From contig CAVZQP010000002.1 in NCBI GenBank assembly GCA_963777485.1, positions 558,001 to 622,000 on the forward strand: a stretch of 64,000 bases of DNA, given 5' to 3'. Under the pieces are notes generated by a model. That model ran no database searches, was not told where the DNA came from, and was given only the letters and a program-made list of their open reading frames with translations. Positions 1 to 9,400 of this stretch are shown here, in pieces. Positions within the stretch are counted from its first letter, which is position 1; the number at the start of each line of letters is the position of its first letter. Source of the stretch: Bog-473 sp963777485 (GTDB lineage: Bacteria > Actinomycetota > Acidimicrobiia > Acidimicrobiales > RAAP-2). Position numbers and translations under genes: made by a program.

Positions 1-1774
1 GGACGAAGGTGTGCATCTGGGCGCGGTATACCTCGAAGCGGTCCTTCCCCCTCTTTTTCGCCTGGTACATCGCGATGTCGGCGTTGCGGAGCAGCTGCTC
101 GCTCGTGATCCCCTCCTCGTCGAAGGCGATCCCGATGCTGCACGCGCCACTGAGGGTCTTGTTGCCCAAGCGGACTGGTAGCCGCATGGAATCGAGGATC
201 TTCTGCGCGAGCTCTTCGGCAGCCTCCCGCGACGGCACGTCCTCGATGAGGACCGCAAATTCGTCACCACCGAGGCGCGCGGCCGTGTCGGACGGCTGCA
301 GGATCTCCACGAGCGTCGTGGCAACCCGCCGGAGGAGCTGGTCCCCTTCGCCGTGCCCGAGGCTGTCGTTCACGGTCTTGAAGTCGTCGAGGTCGAGGAA
401 CAGGACGGCGAGATGGGAGTCCTTGCGGATCATCCGGGTGAGTGCGTGCTCGAGGCGGTCCTGGAACAGCGCCTTGTTGGCCAACCTGGTCAGCGAGTCG
501 TGGAAGGCGCGGTAGGCCAGCTCGTCCTCGAGGACCTTGCGATCGGTCACGTCCCGGAAGCTGTAGACGCGCCCGGCCACGTTTCCGTTGACGATTTGCG
601 ACCTCGAGAAGCGCTCGATGACGCGTCCGTCCTTGAACTCGAGCAAGTCGAAGAACTCGTTCTCGGGGTCGAGATCGAGGTCCTCGATCCGGGACACGAA
701 GTCCTGGGGACGGATCAGCTGGTCGAGGCAGAGGCGCAGGTTGCTCACGTCGTCGTGCCGGGCCACGGCGTCCTCGGGGAGGCCCCAGATGTCCGAGAAG
801 CGGCGGTTGAAGTCGGTGATCCTGCCCTCGACGTCGATCACGAGTATCCCGTCGGCCGTGGAGTCGAGCGTCGCGGTCAGCCGCGACAGTGCCTCGCCGA
901 CCTCCCTCTCGGCGGACACCTGCGCGGCGACGTCGTGCGCAGTGACGACGATCCCCTCGACGGTCGGGTCGTCCAGCAGGTTCACGAAGTTGAGCTCGAA
1001 GGGCACGCCGATGCCCTCGTGGTGTGTCAGGCCGACCCGGGCGATCACCGGAGAGATGGCCGTTGCGCCGTGCCGCGCCGCGGCGAGGGCCACGAGGAAT
1101 TCCGCGCGGTCACTCTCGGCGACGATCTCGGCGAGCGGCCGGCCTTCGAGAACCTCGGGGTCGAGCCCGAGGAGCCGGGTGATGGCGCCCGAGACGGACT
1201 CGAGGTTGCCTTCGCTCGACACCAGCATGATGATCGAGCCGGCGTTGTGCACGAGCGAACGGAAGGTGGCCTCACCGCGTCCGCTGGCCACTTCGAAACG
1301 GCGACGTTCGGTCAGGTCCCGCATGGACAGGAGAATCAGGTCTTCGCCGGACCACCGCGTGCTCGAGCCGATCAGCTCGATGAGCCGCCACCCCGACGCT
1401 GCCTTGACCCGGATCTCGATGGGCGAGCCGACCTCCTTGCCCTGCACGGTCCCGAGCGATCGCAGGACGAATTCGTGGTCGTCGGGGTGCACCAGGTCGA
1501 GGCCAGAACGCCCGACCCATTCTCCGAGCGATCGTCCGAAGATCCGTTCCGCGGCGAGGTTGCCCCACTTGATGGTCCCGCTGCCGTCGACCAGGACGAC
1601 CGCGTCGGGGAAATGCAAGAACGCGTCGGCCATCTCGTCGACCGGTGGGCTCTCCGAGGTCAGTGGAGGCTCGGACTGGTCGTTGCGGCGTCGCGCCAGA
1701 GGGCGGTCGGGCTGCCGTCTGGGGACGACGTCGGCCACCGCATCCGCGTCGCGTTGCAGCCGCTCCCTCAGCAT
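1..1774 (-). CDS. PAS-PAS-PAS-GGDEF sensor diguanylate cyclase, C-terminus cut by window edge
   Basis: The reading frame starts at ATG 1774 and is still open at base 2, giving 591 visible residues. Three PAS-like sensor domains can be traced at about residues 46-155, 165-290 and 305-415. A GGDEF domain follows from about 425, with the intact signature RLGGDEF (GGDEF at residues 502-506), so it should make cyclic di-GMP from two GTP. The RxxD inhibitory site expected just upstream reads QPSD, so product inhibition at that site is probably lost. No membrane segment or signal peptide is seen, so it is probably cytoplasmic and senses an internal signal. The missing 3' part might hold an EAL domain, but this cannot be seen. 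The leader (1775-1979) has a 7-bp inverted repeat, AGCCGAC/GTCGGCT, at 1790-1817. Confidence 0.9.
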   Translation of the reverse strand, partial: MLRERLQRDADAVADVVPRRQPDRPLARRRNDQSEPPLTSESPPVDEMADAFLHFPDAVVLVDGSGTIKWGNLAAERIFGRSLGEWVGRSGLDLVHPDDHEFVLRSLGTVQGKEVGSPIEIRVKAASGWRLIELIGSSTRWSGEDLILLSMRDLTERRRFEVASGRGEATFRSLVHNAGSIIMLVSSEGNLESVSGAITRLLGLDPEVLEGRPLAEIVAESDRAEFLVALAAARHGATAISPVIARVGLTHHEGIGVPFELNFVNLLDDPTVEGIVVTAHDVAAQVSAEREVGEALSRLTATLDSTADGILVIDVEGRITDFNRRFSDIWGLPEDAVARHDDVSNLRLCLDQLIRPQDFVSRIEDLDLDPENEFFDLLEFKDGRVIERFSRSQIVNGNVAGRVYSFRDVTDRKVLEDELAYRAFHDSLTRLANKALFQDRLEHALTRMIRKDSHLAVLFLDLDDFKTVNDSLGHGEGDQLLRRVATTLVEILQPSDTAARLGGDEFAVLIEDVPSREAAEELAQKILDSMRLPVRLGNKTLSGACSIGIAFDEEGITSEQLLRNADIAMYQAKKRGKDRFEVYRAQMHTFV

Positions 1775-1942
1775 TGGGATTCCCCTCTAAGCCGACCTGT
1801 CTTCCTTATTGTCGGCTCGTTCACCGGGTTTCCCGGTTGCAATCCCGTTGCAATCTGAGGTTATGGGTGCGTAGGCCCTGGGGGTTTCCCGTTGGTCATC
1901 AGGGTTGCAGTCCGTGCCGGAGATCGCGTCGCCTCACGCGAG

Positions 1943-1979
1943 TTGGTGAGCACCGGTTCGGTTCCTAATCTGACCGGTC
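1943..1979 (+). promoter_or_regulatory. Promoter of the cupin gene, leaderless type
   Basis: A -35 like TTGGTG (1943-1948), a 17-base spacer and a -10 like TAATCT (1966-1971) put the transcription start at or within a couple of bases of ATG 1980. The mRNA would be leaderless. The 8-bp palindrome GACCGGTC lies between the -10 and the start codon and could be an operator. Confidence 0.5.
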
Positions 1980-2513
1980 ATGGCCGAGCCCGTCCCGTCG
2001 TCGCCAAAGCGCGAGGGAGTCGAGCCCACGTTCCGTGATCTCGACGATCCCGACATGGAGTGGCACGCGGTCAAGGCTCAGCGCAACGCGGATGGCTCGG
2101 TGGCACACGTCTGGGAGAAGTGGCTGGCCTTCTCTCCCGACCCCCAGTACCTGACGCTCTACGCGCGCTACGACCCGGGCATGGTGGTGCGCCGCCACGG
2201 CCACTTCTCGCCCCACGTCGTGTTCGTACTCGAGGGCGAGGTGACGTTCGGAGATCGCCGATGCCCGGCCGGGACGCATGTGGAACTGCCGATGGGGGCC
2301 GCATTCGGCCCGGTTGTCGCGGGTCCCGAGGGAGTGGTGATGTTCGAGGTGATGATGGGTGACCCGCGCAGCTGGGGCGACGATCCCGATGCGTTCCAGG
2401 CCGCGCTGGCCGCCCAGGGTGCGGAGGCGCTGCCCGACCCTCCCTTGGCGTTCCCCATCTGGCTCGCCGACCTGCGGGCCCATTGGGCCGGCGCGCCACG
2501 ACCGGAGGAATGA
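1980..2513 (+). CDS. Cupin-domain protein
   Basis: This 177-residue protein has a single cupin barrel. The first cupin motif is around residues 64-84 (RRHGHFSPHVVFVLEGEV) and the second around 92-105 (PAGTHVELPMG). The first motif keeps two His and a Glu in a reasonable metal-binding pattern, but the His usual in motif 2 is not at its normal place, so metal binding is uncertain. Small actinobacterial cupins of this kind are often quercetinase-like or sugar/acid-binding enzymes; the substrate cannot be told. It is a lone gene, divergent from the GGDEF gene and convergent with the operon ending at 2566. The start is supported by the promoter directly upstream. Confidence 0.8.
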   Translation: MAEPVPSSPKREGVEPTFRDLDDPDMEWHAVKAQRNADGSVAHVWEKWLAFSPDPQYLTLYARYDPGMVVRRHGHFSPHVVFVLEGEVTFGDRRCPAGTHVELPMGAAFGPVVAGPEGVVMFEVMMGDPRSWGDDPDAFQAALAAQGAEALPDPPLAFPIWLADLRAHWAGAPRPEE

Positions 2514-2565
2514 CCCTGGTTTCCGGGTTACGGCGTCTTTGGCCCTGATTCAGAAGATCGCCACT

Positions 2566-3600
2566 TCAGGACACCCGCTCGATCATGAAGGGCACGAGGA
2601 GCGCGATGAACCGGCGCGCCGGGGAGTCGTCCAGACCGGCAAACGCGACGTCCATCGCGGTCATCGCCGACCCGGCTACGCCCGTCGCGAACTCGCCGGC
2701 GAAGCCGATGCTCCCGTACGACAGCATGAGCTCGTACACGCGGCGAATCTCATCCTCTCGCCGTTCCGCCGGAGGGCGAGCCAGGTAGGCGACCAGCCAG
2801 GCCCGGTCGGACGGGTCGGCGGCGGCCAAGAGGTGGATGAGCATGAGCGTCCGCTTGCCCTCCTTCAGGTCGCCCAGGGGTTCCTTGCCGTACTCGCCGG
2901 GATCGCCGACCAGGTTGAGGATGTCGTCGCGGATCTGAAACGCCGCACCGAGATGGAAGCCGAACTCGATCATCGGATCGAGTTCGGCGGTACCCCTGGA
3001 CCCGATGAGGGCACCTACCCGGAGCGGCAACACCGTCGTGTACCAGCAGGTCTTCTTCATGATGAGATCGAGGTAGTCGTCCGGCTCCAGTTCGGTCCGG
3101 TTGTCCCGGCACCACCCCAGCTCGAGCGCCTGGCCTGCGACGGTCTGCCGGCTCATGAAGTCGAACTCCATCATCACGCGGCCCGCGAGCCGGGGACCCA
3201 CTCGGTCGATGTTCTCGCGGAGCGTCCCCATCGCGAGGAGGGCGAGCCCGTCACCGGCGTTCAGCGCAAGCGCCGTCCCGTAGCGCCGGTGGAGGGTGGG
3301 CTTGCCACGCCGTAACAGGCTCGCGTCCTCGATGTCATCGTGGACGAGGAAGGCGTTGTGGAGCAGCTCGATCGTGATCGCCGAGGGCAAGGCGTCGTCC
3401 AGCGCGCCTCCAAAAGCCTCGCACGTCGCCAGGCAGAGGCTCGGGCGCAGGGCTTTGCCTCCCCGGGTGGGGTAGTCGCTCATGGGCGCGGCGAGATAGG
3501 GGTTGTCCACCTCGTTGGCAAAGCGCTGTCGCAGGTCGTCGCTGACCAGCGCGCCGTAGCGCGCCAGGCTGGTCGTCGGTTCCGCCTCGGTCGTGAGCAC
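2566..3600 (-). CDS. Trans-polyprenyl diphosphate synthase (FPP/GGPP synthase family)
   Basis: At 344 residues this is the normal size for an all-alpha trans-isoprenyl diphosphate synthase, which joins isopentenyl diphosphate to allylic diphosphates. The first aspartate-rich motif, HDDIED, is at residues 87-92 and is followed by the conserved RRGKPTLH stretch. The second, RDDILN, is at 224-229 and is followed by GDPGEYGKEPLGDLKEGK with the conserved Lys residues. The bulky F84, four residues before the first Asp, bears on chain length but does not settle C15, C20 or longer. Translation starts at GTG 3600. It is the last gene of a five-gene operon, 6 bases after the preceding stop, and presumably supplies the prenyl chain that the operon's FAD oxidoreductase acts on. 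That functional link is inference. Confidence 0.9.
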   Translation of the reverse strand: MLTTEAEPTTSLARYGALVSDDLRQRFANEVDNPYLAAPMSDYPTRGGKALRPSLCLATCEAFGGALDDALPSAITIELLHNAFLVHDDIEDASLLRRGKPTLHRRYGTALALNAGDGLALLAMGTLRENIDRVGPRLAGRVMMEFDFMSRQTVAGQALELGWCRDNRTELEPDDYLDLIMKKTCWYTTVLPLRVGALIGSRGTAELDPMIEFGFHLGAAFQIRDDILNLVGDPGEYGKEPLGDLKEGKRTLMLIHLLAAADPSDRAWLVAYLARPPAERREDEIRRVYELMLSYGSIGFAGEFATGVAGSAMTAMDVAFAGLDDSPARRFIALLVPFMIERVS

Positions 3601-3606
3601 CGTTCG

Positions 3607-4281
3607 TCAGCGATCCGTCGCTTGTCGCACCTTGACGCGCAGTGGGAACACGACGTCGGGCTGCCCGTCGACGAGGAGCTGTCCGTGGTAGGTGCCGGCG
3701 CTGGCCGCCTCCTCGACGGCGACGGTGACGACGAGTTCGCGGCTCGAGCGGGGCTCCAGACGGTCGATCCGTTCGGGCTGGCACGTCACGGCGGTGGCCG
3801 GAATGGACGCGCCGGAAGGTGAGGTCAGACCCGGACACCACGGCCGGAGGACCGTCGCGGTCGCGGATGTCGTGTTGTGGACCCAGAGCCGGGCGCTGGC
3901 CCGGCCGCCCGGTGCGACTTCCGGCAGGGACACTTCGTCGCGTCCTGCCTCCCGGGGCTCCCACCAACGGCTGGCGTTGAAGAACCGCATGCTGGCTTCG
4001 CTGAACTGGTTCAGGACCGCAAGGTACGCGTCGGTCGCCCGCAACATGTCCGATTGCATCTTCCGCATCGATTCGTCTGATCCCCCGAGCCAGAAGGGCG
4101 GGACGCGGTCAGGTCGCGGTGCCTCTGCGTTGCCGTTGGTCGCAGTGAACTCGGCGAACATGTCGACGAAGCGTTCGACGACGATCCGGGCAGCATCGAA
4201 CCCGAGGTCCTGCACCTCCCGAGCGAGGCGCGCCGCCTCGGCTGTCCCGGTGCTGAAGGCGTCGTCGTCGGCGGTGCTCAC
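3607..4281 (-). CDS. Unknown protein: helical N-terminal half plus C-terminal beta-sandwich-like domain
   Basis: This 224-residue protein belongs to no family I can name. Residues 1-60 and 85-125 look like long amphipathic helices, somewhat phasin-like. Residues about 135-222 look like an immunoglobulin-type beta domain ending in AGTYHGQLLVDGQPD and a final strand. The same two-part layout, with a matching C-terminal motif (CGLYEGALVAG), occurs in the first gene of this operon (9727-10917), so the two appear to be distant paralogues. It has no signal peptide or membrane segment. ATG 4281 overlaps the upstream stop in an ATGA arrangement, so translation is coupled to the FAD oxidoreductase. 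A structural or lipid-droplet/granule-coat role is conceivable but unproven. Confidence 0.75.
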   Translation of the reverse strand: MSTADDDAFSTGTAEAARLAREVQDLGFDAARIVVERFVDMFAEFTATNGNAEAPRPDRVPPFWLGGSDESMRKMQSDMLRATDAYLAVLNQFSEASMRFFNASRWWEPREAGRDEVSLPEVAPGGRASARLWVHNTTSATATVLRPWCPGLTSPSGASIPATAVTCQPERIDRLEPRSSRELVVTVAVEEAASAGTYHGQLLVDGQPDVVFPLRVKVRQATDR

Positions 4282-6419
4282 GCGTCACCCAACCCGCTCA
4301 GACTTGCGACCCGCTCGCGCACAGCCTGCGCAGCCAGCTGCCCCGATCGGGTTGCCGCCTCGACGCACCCGGCGTTCAGGCCGCTGTCCGTCCAGTCGCC
4401 CGCCACGGTCAGGTTGGTGAATCCGGTGTTACCGGGTTGTAGGCGGTACCTGTTCGTGCCCGGCAGGGACTGGACGTAGAGGTCGGAAGGGTCGATGTTC
4501 GCTCGCCAGTACTGCGTGTCGAAACGCTCCTCGCCGGGCACGGCCGAGGTGGCGCCGGAGCCGTCGTACAACAACGACCAACGGAAGCCTCCGTTCTCGA
4601 CCGCCGCCGGCCACAGCGTCGCCACGTCGCGACCGAGGAATGCCTTCGCGCGCTCTCGGACCGCTCGACGCTCTCGCTCGACGTCAGGCGGGCCGTCTGT
4701 GAGCTCGGGTGTCGCCAGCACACTGCAAAAGTAGGCGATCGTGCTCGGACGGTCGGTCCCGGTCCAGTCTTCCGCCGGCACGAGATGCGGCATCGACGCC
4801 CACGTGTCGAACGGTGTGACGAACCCGCTGACGGTGACGCCGTCGGGGCCGCTCCAACCGAGGCCCCGTTCGTCCTCGGACAACCAGAGCTGGAACGCCT
4901 GCGTGGCGACCACGCCCACCTTGTCGACCATCGACTGCCAAGCCGGCGACGCAGCCACGAGCTCACTGCAGACGTAGGGCACCATGCCGAGCGAGATCGC
5001 GAACACCACGACGTCGAAGTCCTTGCCCGCCTCGAGGGTGCTGTGCCCGACGTCGCGTCGCGGAGACCAGAACGACTCGGTATCGACCTGCTCGAGGGCG
5101 TCGCTGTCGCGCAATTGCGACGTGAGCGGTGCATTCGGCCAGCACGGGAGGTCCTTCACCCGGATCAGCGGGTCGTAGGCATCGACCCCGTCGGCCCGGG
5201 CGGCCTGCAGCCCAAGGTCGATCGCCGCGATGGAGCGTCCGTCCTCGGCCAGGCGGAGTGCGTCGACCCGGTGGAAGAACCGGAACTCGACCCCGCGGTC
5301 GCGCAGGACCTGGTACAGCGGGGCGAAGACGATCTCGCCCATTCCCGCCTGCATCTTCCAGAACGGCGCCCCCGAGTACCCGAGGAGCATGTTGGTCGCG
5401 AGCTGCAGCCCGAGCCCGGCGCTGAAGCGCGGGCGCGCCGGATCTCCCTCCTCGTAGCCGAAGACGAGGTCGTACATGCCCCGCAGAATCGGCGTCTCGA
5501 GTGCTTCCGGATCGATGCCGTGCCCGAGCAGCCACTCGCGGTAGTCGAGATCGTTGATTGCCTCGTAGCCGTCGGGTCGGGTGAGCAGACCGTCGGCCAT
5601 GATGCCGGACAGGTTCGTCGTGACGAGTTCGATCAACTGGTAGCTGCGACGGGCAGCAGTGTGCGTGCGTATCGCCTCGCGCAGGCCGAGGCGCACGGGC
5701 TCGATGATCGACGGCAGTGTTCGTTCCAGCTCACGGTTGCCGGACCACGACGCGGCGAGGCGCACCGCGCGCTCGGCCCAGGTGAGCGGAAGCATCAGAC
5801 CGAGGAGGCTCGCACCTCGCACGATGTCGGCCATGGAAGCAGCAGAGGATGCCGTACGGGAGCGAGGCGTGGGCGAGGTGCTGAGCGCGATGGTGCCACC
5901 CGCCGCGGAGCCCGATAACGGGAGCGAAGCGAGGAAGTCGATCAAGAGGCGCACCGATCGGATCACGAGCTCCGCCATGCCTTCAGGCGTCGACGCTTCG
6001 ACTTCGCCGGCTCGCGGGCCGGGGCGCCCTGTGACCGAGCTGAAGCGCGCCACCCAGGGCTGCCACTCGCCGCCATTCCGGTCCACCACCCCGATCCTGT
6101 TCGAGGGTGCCACGGCATCGTCCCAGCTGCGGACGGGACACGCCGGGTCCGACCGATCGCGGTCGAGCGCCTCGTAGCAGCGGCGCATGACGTCGAAAGT
6201 GTGGTCGTAGTAGCCGAGAAGGACATGCAGCCCGTGCTCCTCAATGCGGCCGTGGCGTCCGCGACTGCTGGCTCCCTTGCCACCGAGGCGCCAGCCGCGC
6301 TGGTAGACGGTGATGCGGTCGAACTGCTTCGTCCAGTCGCCCTCGGTGAGCTCGAAGGCGGTCGTGAGCGCGCCCATCCCGCCACCAAGGATGGCGACCG
6401 AGCCTCCCGAGCGCGCCAC
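4278..6419 (-). CDS. FAD-dependent oxidoreductase, phytoene-desaturase/hydroxysqualene-dehydroxylase-like
   Basis: This 713-residue flavoprotein opens with the dinucleotide-binding fingerprint VAILGGGMGALTTAFEL (glycines at 12-16). Near residues 55-70 comes the KGASSRGRHGRIEEHGLHV block typical of carotenoid-desaturase-like amine oxidases. It closes with the FAD-contacting segment VAGDWTDSGLNAGCVEAA around residue 675. The family dehydrogenates, isomerises or dehydroxylates long isoprenoids. It is about 200 residues longer than classic CrtI enzymes, the extra length being internal. The GTG start at 6419 lies one base after the upstream stop, so the gene is coupled to the cyclase-ATPase before it, and its own stop overlaps the next start. 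With a prenyl diphosphate synthase in the same operon, an isoprenoid substrate is likely. The exact reaction is unknown. Confidence 0.85.
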   Translation of the reverse strand: MARSGGSVAILGGGMGALTTAFELTEGDWTKQFDRITVYQRGWRLGGKGASSRGRHGRIEEHGLHVLLGYYDHTFDVMRRCYEALDRDRSDPACPVRSWDDAVAPSNRIGVVDRNGGEWQPWVARFSSVTGRPGPRAGEVEASTPEGMAELVIRSVRLLIDFLASLPLSGSAAGGTIALSTSPTPRSRTASSAASMADIVRGASLLGLMLPLTWAERAVRLAASWSGNRELERTLPSIIEPVRLGLREAIRTHTAARRSYQLIELVTTNLSGIMADGLLTRPDGYEAINDLDYREWLLGHGIDPEALETPILRGMYDLVFGYEEGDPARPRFSAGLGLQLATNMLLGYSGAPFWKMQAGMGEIVFAPLYQVLRDRGVEFRFFHRVDALRLAEDGRSIAAIDLGLQAARADGVDAYDPLIRVKDLPCWPNAPLTSQLRDSDALEQVDTESFWSPRRDVGHSTLEAGKDFDVVVFAISLGMVPYVCSELVAASPAWQSMVDKVGVVATQAFQLWLSEDERGLGWSGPDGVTVSGFVTPFDTWASMPHLVPAEDWTGTDRPSTIAYFCSVLATPELTDGPPDVERERRAVRERAKAFLGRDVATLWPAAVENGGFRWSLLYDGSGATSAVPGEERFDTQYWRANIDPSDLYVQSLPGTNRYRLQPGNTGFTNLTVAGDWTDSGLNAGCVEAATRSGQLAAQAVRERVASLSGLGDA

Positions 6420-6420
6420 G

Positions 6421-9400
6421 TCAGGCCCCGAGCAGGTTCAGCGCTTCGGCGAGTTCGGGGCTGGATGAATTCGGTGGGAACCGGTCCATCACGGCCTGGA
6501 TCCAGTCAGCCCAATCAGCCGGGCGTACCTCGTCAGGAAGCCGGGCGAGGTCGTTGGCGGCCCGCAGGGCCAAAACCAGAGAGCCCTGGTCCAAGCCGCA
6601 GGTGACCGCCGCAACGAGGTCCGTGACGACCCCGTCCATCCGTTCGGGTTGGGCTTCGGCGGTGATCTCGGCGCGGAGGCGCAAGAGGTCCGGCAGATGG
6701 ACCAGCTCTCCGGAAGTCCTTACCTGCTCCATGGCGTCCTCGAGCACCTCGAGCGCCCGTTTGGGATCGCTGAGGTAGTGGTGGTGACGGGCCACATTGG
6801 CGAGGAACCAGGGACGGAATGCAGCGTGACCCACGAGTTCCATCGCTTCGCCGCATTGCACGAGCGCCGTCTCGTCGCACGGTTGGCCGGGTTCGGGCAA
6901 CAACAGATACTGGCTGCCGAGGAGCCGGAAGTAGTCGAACCGGAAGCGATTCGCGGTCTCCAACGTGCGCTGCCCGACCTCCCGCGCCTCCTCCAGGTTG
7001 CCCATGAGCGTCCGGATCCATGCCATGTAGACCGTGACGAAGGCCAAGCTGAATGGCCCTGCCGGGAAGTCGAGCTCCTCCGCCGTCGCGACGGCGCGCC
7101 GCTCCCACATCGCGCTCTCGTCGGTCGAGCCTCGGAGTGCGGCGACGCATGCAAGGGCGACCGCCGTGATCGGTACCGGGTCGTGTGGCAGCGGCCAGAA
7201 GGGGGACGCTGCCCCTTTGGCTCCTTCGACTGACCGAGAGCGGTACCCTTCCCACGCCTCTTCGAGCCAGCGGTGTGCGTCGTCGAGCCTGCCTTGGTAG
7301 AACGCGCTGTAGCCCATGCACGATTTGATTTCGGGGGCGAACCAGGCCGTCTCGGGATCGTCGACCACGTCGATGAGCGGATCGAGCACCGTGCTGCCGG
7401 CAGCGACGTTGCCGCGCACCAGCAGGTAACTCCAGATTCCGACCTGGGCCGGCAGGATCTCCTGACGGTCGGTGAGCCTGGTACAGATCTTCTCAGCCAC
7501 CGTGAAGTCCGCGTAGACGTCGGGGTAGCCGTAACCGAACAGCGAGCTGGTGCTGACCGTCCGTTGCATCCGGATCATGAGCTCGGTCAGATCACGCTCC
7601 TCGGACTCGGGCATGGCCGTCGCCAACTCGAGTGCGCGATCGAGCTGGCGGCTGGCCTCGGTGTGGCTGGCGGCGGACTGGGCCGCCGCTTGGGCCGCGG
7701 CGACGTAGGCCGCAATGGCCTGGGCCGCGTCGCCGGCCAGGTCGCGGTGCTGCGCGAGGACGGCGAGATCGCCCGGTGAGGTCGCCGCCGATCCGAGCAG
7801 ATCCGCAATCCGCCGGTGGGTTTCCTGCCGCGAGGGCAGCACCTGCGTCTCGTAGGCCGCGTCGCGGAGGAGGGCGTGCGAGAAGCGATACCGTCCCAGA
7901 CGCACTTCGACCGGTTCGATGATTTCGGCGTTCTCCAGCTGGAGCAGCGCCTCGTCGAGCGGTCGCCCGGCCAGTTCACGCAACGGCTCTTTGTCGAATT
8001 CGGCACCGAGTGTCGCCGCCAGTTGCGCGACTCTCAGGTCGATCCCGGGAGCCCGGAGGCGGGCCGTGAAGATTTCGTGGAGCCGCGGCGGCAACACCTC
8101 ACCGGGCTGGGTGGTCAGGGCGCTCCGACTGAGTTCGCGCAAGAAGAGTGGGTTCCCCGTACCGCGCTCGACGACGAGCCGACGTTGGTTCTCGTCGAGG
8201 CCGCCTTCGGTCAGCGCGGCGACGAGCGCCTCGGCTTCTTTGCCCTTGAGAGGCATGAGCTCGATGTCGAGGACAGAGGTCGCCCACGGTGCGTCGAACG
8301 GAAGGCGGCTCGTGAGCAGGATCATCGTGCCCGGGATGTTCGCGGTTGCCAGCAGCCCCAGCAGGTCGACGCTGGTCGGGTCAGCCCATTGCAGGTCCTC
8401 GACGAGGACGAGGACCGGCGCGGATGCGGCCGCGCCGGCGAGCCACGCGACCAGGGTGGCGAGGGTCTCTTGGCGGAGAGCCAGTGGGTCGACCTCGGGG
8501 CGGGCCACGCGTTCGTCGGTCCCGAGCCCGAGCAGCGGAGCCATCAACGGCAGAGCGTCGATTTCGAATGACAGGGCCCCGAGGCGGGCCTCGAGCTCGG
8601 CCAGCCGCTCCTCTGCGGGTTGACCGGGGTAAAAGCCGAGCAGCTGCTCGAGCATGCGCCCGACCGGCCACAGCGCGACGTTGCTGTGATACGGAGAGCA
8701 GTTGGCTGCGAGAACGAGGCCACCCTCTTGCTGCACGTGCGCGACGAGATCGTCGGCCAACACGGACTTTCCGATGCCCGGCACGCCACGAAGCAAGGCG
8801 ACCGACTTCTCGTTCGGGGCAGTCCCTCCGGCGTCGTGGGTGAGACGTTTCCACGTGAAGCGCAGGAGGCGGCGTTGGCCCTCGCGGCCGACCAGCTGGA
8901 CCCGCTCGGGCAGCTCTTGGGTGGCGCGCGGAACCGAGAGGGTCGATCGCACGACCCGATACAACTCCATTGGCCGCGAGATTCCCTTGAGCGAGCGCGT
9001 GCCGATCGGAGTCAGTTCGAAATATGGTTCCACGAGCTGCCGCGCGGTGTCGCTGATGACCACCGTGCCGGGCTCTGCCTCCCCTTGGAGACGCGCGGTC
9101 ACATTGGGGGCCGACCCCGTGATGGCCGAGGCGTCGATGTTCCCGTCGGGTTGAGCGGCGATCACGACGGTGCCCGAGTGCACACCCACCCGGATGGCAG
9201 GGTCGATGCCATGGTGATCGCGCAGGTCGACCGCCGCCGGGACCATCCGTTCGACGAGCCGGAGACCGGCCAGCACCGCCCTTCGTGCGTCATCCCCGTG
9301 CGCCGTTGGGTACCCGAAACACGCGACCACACCGTCGCCCTGGAATTGGAGGATTCGACCGTCCAACTCCTTGACGGTCTCGGCCGCCACCCGGCGGTAC

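Noticed and set aside
1836..1855. 11-bp direct repeat of GTTGCAATC upstream of the GGDEF gene, with TTGCAA also near 32639 and 32671
   Set aside because: TTGCAA alone is expected several times by chance in 64 kb, so a shared regulator cannot be claimed. Only the local repeat is real.
353..1858. 501-codon open frame on the plus strand
   Set aside because: It is antisense to the GGDEF gene, whose minus-strand translation shows clear PAS and GGDEF motifs. GC-rich third positions keep the opposite frame open.
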